Below are positions 19,027 to 27,800 of a DNA stretch of 64,000 nucleotides, piece by piece. Positions within the stretch are counted from its first letter, which is position 1, and every line of letters begins with the position of its first letter. The position numbers were made by a program, and so were the translations under genes. The notes beneath the pieces were generated by a model. It had not been told where the DNA came from and did no database searches. It worked only from the letters and a program-made list of their open reading frames with translations. Origin of the DNA: an uncultured Sphingobacteriales bacterium (GTDB lineage Bacteria; Bacteroidota; Bacteroidia; Chitinophagales; Chitinophagaceae); assembly GCA_937991535.1 (NCBI GenBank), contig CALKHN010000054.1:7517-71516 (forward strand). Reading direction: 5' to 3'.

Positions 19027-19779
19027 ATGAGAAAAAGAGTAATTGTATTAGGTGGATCGTCTGGCATTGGAAAAGCTATTGCAGAACGATTTGCAAGGGA
19101 AGGCTGGCAGGTCATTGTTAGCTCCTGTAACTCGGCTGCCAACCAAAAAACAGTGGGTGGATTGACAGGTGAAGGCCATATTGCCATTGACGCAGATATC
19201 ACATCAGATGAGCAAATGGATAACCTGAAGCAGTCGTTGAAACAAAACCTGACCGGCTTTGATGTACTTGTAAATAGTGTAGGTATTTCAAAAAATATAC
19301 CGGTGCTAGGTGCAGATTTTTCAGAATGGAATGACTCCCTGCAAGTGATGCTCTATGGAACCGTAAAAGCCTGCCGATCGTTGATTCCGCTTTTGGAGGA
19401 CGGTGGTAGGATAATACACATTACTTCCATTCACCACGAAAGAGTAGCTAAGGGTAGCTCTGCTTATGGTATGGCGAAGGCGGCTGTTACTCAACTTACA
19501 AGGTCACTTGCCCTGGAACTGGCACCACGTAATATTTTAGCCAACACCATTGCACCCGGCTTTGTAGATACACCCATGTCCATCAAGGCGGATGGTAAAA
19601 GCGAACTGAACAGTGAATGGTTCAAACATAATTATATAAATTATGACCACCTTCCACTCAAAAGAGCAGCCAGTCCGGAAGAAATCGCCGGCGTTGCCTG
19701 GTTTTCGGCCGGTCCGGATGCTTCTTATATGACCTGTTCCGTAGTAACTGTCGATGGGGGCTTAACTATTACTTTTTAG
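19027..19779 (+). CDS. SDR-family oxidoreductase
   Basis: A 250-residue classical short-chain dehydrogenase/reductase. The cofactor loop is GGSSGIG (9-15). NSVG (83-86) replaces the usual NNAG. The catalytic triad is Ser134, Tyr147 and Lys151 (SSAYGMAK), and the C-terminus has the usual SPEEIAGVAWF and VDGGLT. The lack of a clear acidic residue after the second beta strand (IVSSCNSA) suggests NADP rather than NAD, which is weak inference. It follows the GH123-like gene by 121 bp on the same strand, so it may be the cytoplasmic tail of the locus or an independent gene. The substrate is unknown. Confidence 0.88.
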   Translation: MRKRVIVLGGSSGIGKAIAERFAREGWQVIVSSCNSAANQKTVGGLTGEGHIAIDADITSDEQMDNLKQSLKQNLTGFDVLVNSVGISKNIPVLGADFSEWNDSLQVMLYGTVKACRSLIPLLEDGGRIIHITSIHHERVAKGSSAYGMAKAAVTQLTRSLALELAPRNILANTIAPGFVDTPMSIKADGKSELNSEWFKHNYINYDHLPLKRAASPEEIAGVAWFSAGPDASYMTCSVVTVDGGLTITF

Positions 19780-19899
19780 AAAACTTAACAATCTTCCAAG
19801 CATAGTGCCTTGTAAGCGGCTGGTATTCCGGAAACAACAAAAAAGTAAATGGTTACACGAAGGATAGATGGAGATGATACATTGCATTTTTAGGAGCGG

Positions 19900-20110
19900 A
19901 AAGCGAAGTAACATTTACGAGCAATACAAGACAATAATAAGAGATGACGGCACTCTCACAGATAAACGTTAAATTGATAGTAGATGGAAAGTCCGTGTAA
20001 GAGACAGCAAAAGAAATGAAGCTTGCAATAAGAACTGTCAAGTCACATAAAGGAATGGCGTAGACATACTGCGACGGAAGTTGTGACCATTTATATTTGT
20101 TTATCCCTTC
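19900..20110 (+). pseudogene. Decayed LuxR-type helix-turn-helix fragment
   Basis: Reading + from 19950, the translation resembles the DNA-binding domain of a response regulator: SQINVKLIVDGKSV, a stop, ETAKEMKLAIRTVKSHKGMA, a stop, then DHLYLFIPS. The pattern of GKSV-x-E-x-AKEM-x-L-x-x-RTVKSH is the LuxR/GerE recognition-helix signature. In-frame stops at 19998-20000 and 20061-20063, and no start or receiver domain, show it is not functional. It lies between the end of the first sugar locus and an IS3 element, consistent with an insertion and deletion hotspot. Confidence 0.45.
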
Positions 20111-20395
20111 GTACATTTTTGCCTCATTAGTGAATGCGCCAGTGCCATTAACCACCTAAAGCCGTGGCGGATAGGACATCAATATTATTTTCTATCCCTT
20201 TTTCAACACTTTGCGTTTGAGTAATTTAATGTGGTCAAACAAATGCGGCAAGCAATGGTCAGCGAAAATCGGTGCTCATGGTCAAATCCATCCGGCGCCT
20301 GCATTCAGGCAAGAGCGGCACCGTAGGTTTCGTTCAAAAAAGATTTCAATTCTTGCCCGTTGGGCAAAATGAAAGCTTAGTTATTGGCAGAAGTT
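20111..20395. other. Spacer without recognisable gene
   Basis: About 285 bp between the decayed regulator and the IS-interrupted gene. I see no open frame, tRNA or strong terminator. Its reverse strand would be downstream of the original stop of the interrupted DUF4236 gene. Confidence 0.4.
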
Positions 20396-20452
20396 TTAGT
20401 CAATAAAGTAAGGTGCATAAGACGGAGAAATATAGGTTTTATATGTCTCCAC
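20396..20452 (-). pseudogene. Detached 3' end of the DUF4236 gene
   Basis: If the IS3 element (20453-21893) and one CCAC copy are removed, the reading frame of the neighbouring minus-strand gene continues from its ...NNFV across the junction for about 17 more residues (ETYKTYISPSYAPYFID) to a TAA at 20396-20398. This shows the insertion split one gene and identifies its original end. Confidence 0.75.
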
Positions 20453-20483
20453 TGTCTTAGCCCCTTAGAAGACTGGACAAAAA

Positions 20484-20837
20484 TTGAAAATCAATTTAGT
20501 CACAGTAAATTTAAGGAAGATGACAAAAACAAGACGTCAATTTACTCCAGAGGAGAAACACAGTATTCTCCAGGAGGCCGAGCGGCAAGGTACAACCGAA
20601 ACCGCCCGCAAATATAATCTGGCTCATTCGGTACTTAATTATTGGAAAAAGAAGTATCTCGCTAAGGGCAAGGATGGACTGCAAGCCAGTTACAGTAAAG
20701 TTGATCCGCAATTGCGTTTTTTGGAAGAAGAGAATGCCAGATTAAAAAAAATCGTCGCCAACCAGGCCCTGGAGCTTGAGTTTAAAACCGAGCTTTTAAA
20801 AAAAAGCGATGCCCATTACCGGAAAGCAAAAAAATGA
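20484..20837 (+). CDS. IS3-family transposase OrfA
   Basis: Small DNA-binding subunit of the IS3 transposase. The likely start is the ATG at 20520 (MTKTRRQFTPEEKHSIL), giving 105 residues; the open frame extends upstream to 20484. It has a helix-turn-helix (TTETARKYNLAHSVLNYWKKKY) followed by a leucine-zipper-like coiled coil (LRFLEEENARLKKIVANQAL). It ends at TGA 20835-20837. The heptamer A AAA AAA at 20828-20834 sits just before the stop and is a classical -1 slip site, so an OrfAB fusion transposase is expected by programmed frameshifting. Confidence 0.93.
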   Translation: MKINLVTVNLRKMTKTRRQFTPEEKHSILQEAERQGTTETARKYNLAHSVLNYWKKKYLAKGKDGLQASYSKVDPQLRFLEEENARLKKIVANQALELEFKTELLKKSDAHYRKAKK

Positions 20838-21889
20838 TAGCTCGCTACAAATACAGAACAGGCATTGATAATCTTTGCAGGTGGGCGGATGTCGCTAAAA
20901 GCAGCCTCTATTACCGTGCACATCCTGGTCCCAGAGGAATGAAAGTCAGCACTCATACCCTTATTGGCGACTGCGGTATTGTAGAAAACAATTTGGTTGT
21001 CGATCAAATGAGGGCTGTGCTTACCATGGAATATTGCGTATATGGATATCGTAAAATGACCAAAGAACTTCAGGATTTGGAATACCAGATCAACCATAAG
21101 AAGGTGTATCGGCTGATGAAAGAAAATCATCTGCTGTGTGGTAAGCGTATTAGTGTGCAAGGCAAAAGAAAGTGGGTAAAACATCGTCGTATAGAAGCAA
21201 AGCGTCCCATGGAATATTTATGTCTGGATATCAAATACATCTGGGTACAGGGTGAAGGAAGGTGGTATTACCAACTTGCCATAATGGATGTTTTCAGTCG
21301 CAGGATATTATGCTGGATCTTCCAAAGAAGCGTTCGGCAAACGGATGTCATTGCACTGATGCGTGGGCTTGATCTTCGATTTGGTCTCAAAGGAGTGATC
21401 ATTCGAAATGATAACGGCTCTCAGTTCATCGCACGTCAGGTGCGGGAAGTATTACAATCCTTAGAGGCACAACAGGAGTTTACACATGTTGCCACTCCTG
21501 AGGAGAATGCATATATAGAAGCGTTCCATTCCATTGAACAAAGTGAACTAATAGACCGGCATTCCTTTTTGAGTTTTTACGATGCAAAGCAGCATATAGA
21601 AAAATATATGCACTGGTATAATTTTAAACGAAAACATGGAGCCATCGGTTTTATCACGCCGATGAAAAAATGGGCAGAGGGGATATCCTTATCAGCTGTT
21701 AGGCCACCCTTTGCATCGGGAACGTTGGACTTGTCAAGGCCGGACAGCATAGGCTTGCGGGAAGCGTCCGCTTTGTATAGCCTTGACAAGCCCAACGAAC
21801 CGGGCTATCTTTGCCTATCAGCTGACAAGGACAACAATGAATCAGTAGTAAACCATCTTGAAAAAACAGTCCAGTTTATAGGGGGTTAA
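20834..21889 (+). CDS. IS3-family transposase OrfB (DDE integrase fold)
   Basis: Catalytic subunit, 351 residues, in the -1 frame relative to orfA with an ATGA overlap. The N-terminal HTH_21-like segment (VYGYRKMTKEL, HKKVYRLMKENHLL) is followed by the rve integrase core: first Asp in YLCLDIKYIW, second Asp in IIRNDNGSQF, Glu in TPEENAYIEAFHS. This is a full DDE set. The C-terminus is extended by about 60 residues past the usual end, and this tail overlaps a long DNA hairpin at 21723-21797. It is expected to be made mainly as an OrfAB fusion. Confidence 0.94.
   Translation: MIARYKYRTGIDNLCRWADVAKSSLYYRAHPGPRGMKVSTHTLIGDCGIVENNLVVDQMRAVLTMEYCVYGYRKMTKELQDLEYQINHKKVYRLMKENHLLCGKRISVQGKRKWVKHRRIEAKRPMEYLCLDIKYIWVQGEGRWYYQLAIMDVFSRRILCWIFQRSVRQTDVIALMRGLDLRFGLKGVIIRNDNGSQFIARQVREVLQSLEAQQEFTHVATPEENAYIEAFHSIEQSELIDRHSFLSFYDAKQHIEKYMHWYNFKRKHGAIGFITPMKKWAEGISLSAVRPPFASGTLDLSRPDSIGLREASALYSLDKPNEPGYLCLSADKDNNESVVNHLEKTVQFIGG
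21723..21797. repeat. Long inverted repeat inside the orfB 3' end
   Basis: Arms CGTTGGACTTGTCAAGGC (21723-21740) and GCCTTGACAAGCCCAACG (21780-21797) pair over 18 bp with one mismatch, around a 39-nt loop. The hairpin lies in the C-terminal extension of OrfB. The second IS in this window has an analogous hairpin at 62196-62264. Confidence 0.8.
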
Positions 21890-22995
21890 GACACCACAAA
21901 GTTGTTTGCTTTAGTTGGATTGCTGAACATGAAAACTTCGTTAATCCCCGTGTTGCTCTTAAATTCTATCTCTCCGTAGTCAACTATTGGAATTTTGTAG
22001 TTGTCTTTAAACCGTTTGTCAGGTGTCCCATTTTTGTTGACTTTTGCCCAGGTTTCTCCAATTACTTTAGTGTCAGGTGGGATTTGCTCTTCTTCCAAAA
22101 GCGATGTTCTTTTAAATGAAGGTTTTAAATCTGACAAGTCAACTAGTCCAAAGCTATTCTTGTCGTCAAATACAACAGCAAAAGCAGGATAAATATAAAT
22201 ATCGCTTCCGTTCTGGTTTTTAAAATGAAGTGCATCGAAAGAAGCATCAATGAAATCAATTGTTTGGATTGCTAAGAAAGTCTGCGATCTTGTAACTGAA
22301 TTGTTTGCTGCTGAACGATTGTCATTATTTATGACCGAACAAGTTTTGTCCCAAATTTTAGAGCAAGTTGCGAGATTGGTAAAAGACGTTTTTAAATTTT
22401 CGTATTTGCTTTTTATGTTATCGTCAATATCAATTTCAATAGTGACCTTACACTCTGATAACTGCTGTTTCAAATCATCCAAGTATCTTTTCTTTTCAGA
22501 AAGTCGCACTTTGAACTTCTTTGTAAAAAGTCCAACTATAAACATTTGAGACAACAATTTTGTAGTCGCTGCATTCTTGACTTCTTTTACAACTCTTGGA
22601 AGTTCTTGTTGTATTTCGAGTTTCTCCTGGTATGCTGCAAGCAACGTCTCTTTCATTTCGGCTAGCCCCCGACTTGTTACAGAATTAGCATCGCTACTTT
22701 TTATTTCACCTTCCAACCTTTTGGGGAGAAAATAGTACGGGTCTGGCGGAAGGGTAGGTGTGTCTGAGGTTGTATATTTTTCAGTCGACGATGGTGGATT
22801 ATTACGCACTCCGGAAACTTTCTTTCGGTCGTAAAGACCTGTGCCGGGAATTCCTGTATTTAAATATGCTCCTTTACTTCCAAGATTAACGTTAAAGCCT
22901 TTGACACCGATTGTAGTGCTTACGCCTTTTAAACTAAAGTTTAAGTAAACACCTGGAAACAGTTTTTGTCTTCTTCTGAATTTTTGTCCCATCAT
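21886..22995 (-). CDS. DUF4236-domain protein, C-terminus truncated by IS3
   Basis: 369 residues as it stands. Residues 2-60 are a DUF4236 domain (KLFPGVYLNFSLKGVSTTIG, then VNLGSKGAYLNTGIPGTGLY), whose function is unknown. Then comes a Pro/Ser/Thr-rich linker (about 62-85), a charged helical region (about 90-205) with a hydrophobic stretch (TKLLSQMFIVGLFTKKF), and a C-terminal beta-rich part (SDIYIYPAFAVVFDDKN). The gene was cut by the IS3 insertion: the last two residues and the stop are encoded by the IS end, replacing roughly 17 native residues. Starts at 22995 or 22992 (MMGQ) are both possible. It may retain function if the tail is dispensable. No operon partner is evident. Confidence 0.8.
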   Translation of the reverse strand: MMGQKFRRRQKLFPGVYLNFSLKGVSTTIGVKGFNVNLGSKGAYLNTGIPGTGLYDRKKVSGVRNNPPSSTEKYTTSDTPTLPPDPYYFLPKRLEGEIKSSDANSVTSRGLAEMKETLLAAYQEKLEIQQELPRVVKEVKNAATTKLLSQMFIVGLFTKKFKVRLSEKKRYLDDLKQQLSECKVTIEIDIDDNIKSKYENLKTSFTNLATCSKIWDKTCSVINNDNRSAANNSVTRSQTFLAIQTIDFIDASFDALHFKNQNGSDIYIYPAFAVVFDDKNSFGLVDLSDLKPSFKRTSLLEEEQIPPDTKVIGETWAKVNKNGTPDKRFKDNYKIPIVDYGEIEFKSNTGINEVFMFSNPTKANNFVVS

Positions 22996-23595
22996 ATTAG
23001 GTTTGGTTGTGTCGAGAAAACTTCTGCCTAACGTTACCGGTTAGTGAAGTGCGGTTAATAGCATTCCATCCCGCCCGGTCTATCCGTACCCAGACACTTC
23101 AAAACGCCTATACAAGGATGACCGCATAGCTTCGCCTGCTCAGTCACAGGAATAGTTCTGTGTCACGCAAAAAGCAGCAGCCGCAGCGGTGCTGTGATAG
23201 AATGCTACACTATAATATGGAAATACGGGTTGGATAACAGCAGGTAATCGAAGAATGAAGGATTATGAGGTATTTCAAGGTAAGAAGTTTATTTAATTAC
23301 ACCAAAATTCAAAAAGCATTTTTCTGCTTTTTATCGGTGCAAAATAAAAAATGTCCCGCTTGGCTGAATGTAGTTCGGGAGGCCACGTGGCTATACATTC
23401 GATTAAGTTTAAGTGCTACTTTGCAACCATTCGATTATGTCTTATTGATTGAAACGCAATAAAATGGATGGATTCAAAACGTTAGATGGATTGTCTAAAT
23501 TTTGAAATCAATATTGTACCTTGGGAAAGTGAGACGAGGAAATGGTGAGTTACACTTAGTAACACAACGCTTTATACAGCCTTAAAACCTATTTA
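22996..23595. other. Repeat-rich spacer before the peptidase-helicase unit
   Basis: About 600 bp with no supported gene; a 65-codon open frame at 23265-23462 has no recognisable features. The left part carries a 49-bp repeat (23031-23079) also found at 63760-63808, and short hairpins such as CACAGGAATAGTTCTGTG at about 23138-23155. A TACCTTGG at 23517-23524 resembles a -7 box and could serve the downstream peptidase gene, but its upstream partner is not at the usual spacing. Confidence 0.5.
23031..23079. repeat. 49-bp dispersed repeat, copy A
   Basis: Starts ACGTTACCGGTTAGTGAAGT and ends CCCGCCCGGT. It matches 63760-63808 at 41 of 49 positions without gaps. The GTTACCGG core recurs around the winged-helix gene near the window end. 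It lies just beyond the start of the DUF4236 gene. Confidence 0.75.
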
Positions 23596-24786
23596 ATGTT
23601 ATCTGCATTACCTTATCACCTGTTGACCACCGAGTATTTCAAAGCCCAACCTCAAGTATGGAATTATTTTTCCAATAATACTTACAAGTCTGAGCAAATG
23701 ATAGCTTTCAAGGCAGATTTACTGAAGAACAGTTACAAATTTGATCCCTTATCTGAACCAGCGTTGTATGACAAACTTCAAGTTGCCAGGGACAAGCTGG
23801 GCATGGCCACGAAAGTAACCTTATACCAGGCGGAAAACACCGTGGAAGACAATGCCAGTATCGTATACCTGAACGGAGAAACGCACATTCTTTTTAGCGG
23901 TAAAATTATTCAACTGATGAATGATGAAGAATTATTGGCGATTATTTCACATGAACTAAGTCATATTCAACTTTATACTCGGCTGAATGGAGAGGTAGAA
24001 ATTGCCGACCGGATCATCACGGCGATAGCGAATCACCAGGATAGTGTACCTGCACAATATGAAACGGCCAGATTATTTAAATTATACACTGAAATCTTTT
24101 GTGACCGGGGTGCATTGCTTGTGACCGGAGATTACAAACCGATTATCGCTTCACTGGTAAAATTGGCTACCGGTTTACAAACTGTAAATGCGGACAGCTA
24201 TATTAAACAAGCAGAAGATATTTTTTCCATTGATGCAAACTACAAGACCATGGGAGTGACGCATCCTGAAAATTTTATCCGCGCAAGAGCAGTATGGCTG
24301 TGGCATCAGAAGGGCACTGATGCTGAGCCGCTCATTCAAAAAATGATAGAAGGATATACCGGACTTGATGAACTGGATCTTTTCAAACAGCAACATGTTT
24401 CTGCAATTACTGAACAACTTATCCGTATCCTGCTTTCAAAAAAATGGATGCAAACGCCGCACACAATTGCTCTCGCTAAACAATATTTTGGGCAGATAGA
24501 CATTGGACAGAATCCAGCCGTAGAAACCTTGTCCTCACAAATTGAGCTTCTCCATCCATATCTGCAGGATTATCTTAGTTATGTGATGTATGATTTTGCC
24601 GTGGCAGATAAAGAACTGGAAGATATTCCACTTGGGTATTGTTTTTTTCTTGGAGATGAACTAAAACTTGCGCAGTCTTTTGCCGGTGCTGTCAAAAAGG
24701 AAAAGAAATTAACGGACAAAAAAACCGCGACTTTGAAAAAACATTCCCTAATGGAATACCAAAAACATCTAACCCAGGCAGGCTAA
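23596..24786 (+). CDS. M48-like zinc metallopeptidase, cytosolic
   Basis: A 396-residue protein with a gluzincin active site: HELSH at 119-123 (two zinc His and catalytic Glu) and EIFCD at 166-170, matching the M48 ExxxD third-ligand motif. Unlike HtpX or Ste24 it has no obvious membrane helices and no signal peptide, so it should act in the cytosol. The C-terminal half is alpha-helical with Lys-rich ends. The next gene, a giant helicase, begins 28 bp downstream on the same strand, so the two are very likely co-transcribed. Peptidases paired with large nucleic-acid-sensing proteins occur in defence loci, which suggests it cleaves a protein on signal from its partner. That role is inference; the peptidase assignment is strong. 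Confidence 0.85.
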   Translation: MLSALPYHLLTTEYFKAQPQVWNYFSNNTYKSEQMIAFKADLLKNSYKFDPLSEPALYDKLQVARDKLGMATKVTLYQAENTVEDNASIVYLNGETHILFSGKIIQLMNDEELLAIISHELSHIQLYTRLNGEVEIADRIITAIANHQDSVPAQYETARLFKLYTEIFCDRGALLVTGDYKPIIASLVKLATGLQTVNADSYIKQAEDIFSIDANYKTMGVTHPENFIRARAVWLWHQKGTDAEPLIQKMIEGYTGLDELDLFKQQHVSAITEQLIRILLSKKWMQTPHTIALAKQYFGQIDIGQNPAVETLSSQIELLHPYLQDYLSYVMYDFAVADKELEDIPLGYCFFLGDELKLAQSFAGAVKKEKKLTDKKTATLKKHSLMEYQKHLTQAG

Positions 24787-24814
24787 TCCAGTTCTACCCG
24801 TAATACATTAGCAG

Positions 24815-27800
24815 ATGTACAACAACACAACATTCCAACAATTCCTGCAAACAGCTTTTCTTTCCGGCTCCTGGTCCACAGATGAAGTCATAGAATTCGT
24901 GCTGCCGCTTTTTGAAGAGGTATTGAGTTTTCACGACAATAACCAGGTTGGCTCATTTGAATTGCAGGATACCATTTTTTTGACAAATGGACGCCTTGAT
25001 ATTGATGAGAATTTCACCCATGAACCTTCTTATAATATCGGTGCACTGGAAAAACTGTTTGACTTTAGAAAGCTGCATGGCTTTACGGTTACCGGTAGTG
25101 TGCAGGTTGACCAGGATTTAACACTCGGATCTGGCGAGGTTTCCAACGTACAGGTATTGTATAACTTAACGGGGCCGTTGGAACAGCCAGTATTTTTAAA
25201 AGGTTATCAATGTTATGAATGGCGTGTTGGACATCACGATGCACAAACCGATATTTTCTGCCTTGGACTTATATTGGGCAGCGCCATTATGGGACTGGAT
25301 CTGTATGCAGAAGGGGACTTAAATCAGTTTGCTGCTTACCGCACCCAGCCAGCCGGGTTAAACGCCCGGGTACACCCAACCTTATGCGCGCTGGTGACAG
25401 AAATGACAGAGCTTAACCGCAATGACCGAAGCCGGGACCTGCGCGAAATCATTCAGCGGCTTAAAAATTACAGGGATTACGATCCCCAACGTGAAGTAGA
25501 TCTATCGACATTGGCCGCATTCCAGATCAAAAAACCAGCAGACCGAAAGGATTTTATTATTGCCAAATTACGCAGCAGGTTATTTGATACCAGCCGAAGG
25601 AACAGGTTGCTCTATTATAAGCCCAATAACAAGTTTGTTAATCTTACGGTTAGCAGTGTCCCCATGGTACTGCATTATCAAAGCATAAATCCGCAATTGT
25701 TGTTTACATGGAACAGTGAAATCTCAAGCCTCATTATCAAGACCTCGGATATTTCGTTGAGTAAATACCTTCGTTTTGAAGATCATCCTTATCTGAATGC
25801 ACAACTTAACAGCATACGCCAGCAAGCAGATAAAGATGTCAAGGAATTTGGCTTCAGTCAATTAAAACTTGTGGTCGCATTCCTGCACTGGCATAATTTG
25901 AAAGAAGATACCAATGAACGGATTCAAAGTCCATTGCTTTTAATGCCGGTGGCTCTTGAGCGGAAGAAATCATTGAAGGAAGAACGCTTTACCATTAAGA
26001 TGCTGGATAATGCCGCCATTATCAATCCTGTGCTGGCACATCATCTTAACGAATTGTATGGGATAACATTACCGGAACAGATTGATTTCGATGATGTAAG
26101 TATGGAACAGTTTTTTGATCTGGTCAAACAGAAAATTGATGATGCCAAACAAGGTGTTAAATTGAACTATATTGATAAGCCAAGAATAAAACTTGTTCAT
26201 ACCCTTGCGAGGCAGACCATCAACAATTACCGCAAGCGCCTTAAACAAAAAGGTGCGCCATCCTTTCACCAGGTAGATTACAGCTATAGCGAAGAAAATT
26301 ACAAGCCGCTCGGTCTGGAACTGTTCCGCCAAAAGGTTGAACCTAAATTAAGCACGCTGGAATTCCTGCTCAGTCATCACCAGGTACCTGGGACAAAATC
26401 AAATTTTGCAGATACTGCACAGCCTGAGCTAAAAAGTACTTTTCAACTGGTGGATGGCGACAGCAATGCGTACAGCTGGGATTTTGACGTCTGCAATATG
26501 GTGCTCGGGAACTTTAATTACAAGAAGATGAGCCTTGTCAGTGACTACAAACAGGTAGCTGATAACGGGATCGAACATGATATTTTTAATGAGTTGTTCA
26601 GCAACAGCCCTAAAACGGATCATCCGACCAAGGCAGTTAATAAACCTGAGGAGTGGTATCATGTAATATCTGCTGACCCGACACAGGCAAAAGCCGTACT
26701 GGAGAGCAGGTCAGGAAGGAGCTATATTATCCAGGGGCCCCCAGGAACAGGAAAGAGCCAGACGATCACCAACCTGGTTGCAGATTTTCTTGCCAGAGGC
26801 AAAACGGTTCTCTTTGTATGTGAGAAGAGGGCCGCGCTCGATGTAGTGTATCACCGACTGCAGCAAAACCGGCTTTCAGAACTTTGTTGCTATATCCATG
26901 ACAGCCAGGGAGATAAAAAAGAATTTATTAAGGACCTGAAAACCATCTATAATGATTTTTTGAATAAACGCATGGATCTGGCTTTCATCACCATACGAAG
27001 GAAGATCATCCTTGATAAGTTTTTGGATAAAATCGAAACTTTACGTGCTTATCACCATGATCAGAAAAAAGTCAATCCGGAAGCCGGTGTGCAGACCCGG
27101 TCACTGATAGAAACGCTGCTTGGCATTAAAGCGGATTTACCTGATCTCCAGGAAAAAATCGGCGATGTTCCTCTATACAGTCAGTGGGAGTTATACGGTC
27201 AGACCATCTGGGATCTGGGTAAGGCCTTGGAGAATACCGGTGCGGAGCCAGCGCTGGCCAATCATCCCTTTCACAACCTTGGCGCTGCCGTAGTCAATGC
27301 TGATAATCCTTTTACCCTAATGGACAGCTTGTTGAAAAACGCTACTACGGCTATAGGGTTTCTTTCGGAAGTCGCCCGTCAACACCAGATACCAGCCAAA
27401 CATGCAGCACACCTGGAGAGTATCAAAAACCTTATACAGGATTCCGTTGTTCTGGAGGAACTGGCGCAAAGCAGGAATTTGAAACTGGTGGACACAGCAA
27501 ATCCAGAATCAAAGGAGTTCGAAGAACTGTACAAACAATACAAAGCCATACAGGGTGAATATAAAAAGTCCCTGGAAAGCAATAAGCGCTGGGTAAATAA
27601 ATTTGAATTACAGGAAGTGGAGCAGGCGCTGGCACTGGCGCAAAAACATGAAAAGTCTTTTTTCAGCTTTTTGAATGGCAACTGGAGAAGACTGAAAAAT
27701 CAATTGAAGCATTCTTATAATTTTGATTCGCACCAGGTCAAACCATCTTTCAGTGCCATCCTTCATCAATTACAGGACGAATATCAGAAGGCAGCAAAAA

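Larger units (their letters stand above)
20453..21893 (+). mobile_element. Complete IS3-family insertion sequence (1441 bp)
   Basis: The ends are imperfect inverted repeats: TGTCTTAGCCCCTTAGAAGA at the left, and at the right (read inward) TGTCTTAACCCCCTATAAAC, both continuing into CTGGAC. The element is flanked by a 4-bp direct repeat CCAC (20449-20452 and 21894-21897), a fresh target duplication of the size expected for IS3. Inside are orfA and orfB overlapping by 4 bp with a slippery A7 run. The insertion interrupts the minus-strand DUF4236 gene near its 3' end. All parts look intact, so the copy could be active. Confidence 0.92.

Noticed and set aside
23265..23462. 65-codon open frame upstream of the peptidase gene
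   Set aside because: No motif, odd composition and location in repeat-rich spacer; more likely chance.
22996..23595. CRISPR array or attC sites in the repeat spacer
   Set aside because: Only one copy of the 49-bp unit is present locally, there is no regular spacing, and the GTTACCGG core does not match the attC consensus boxes.
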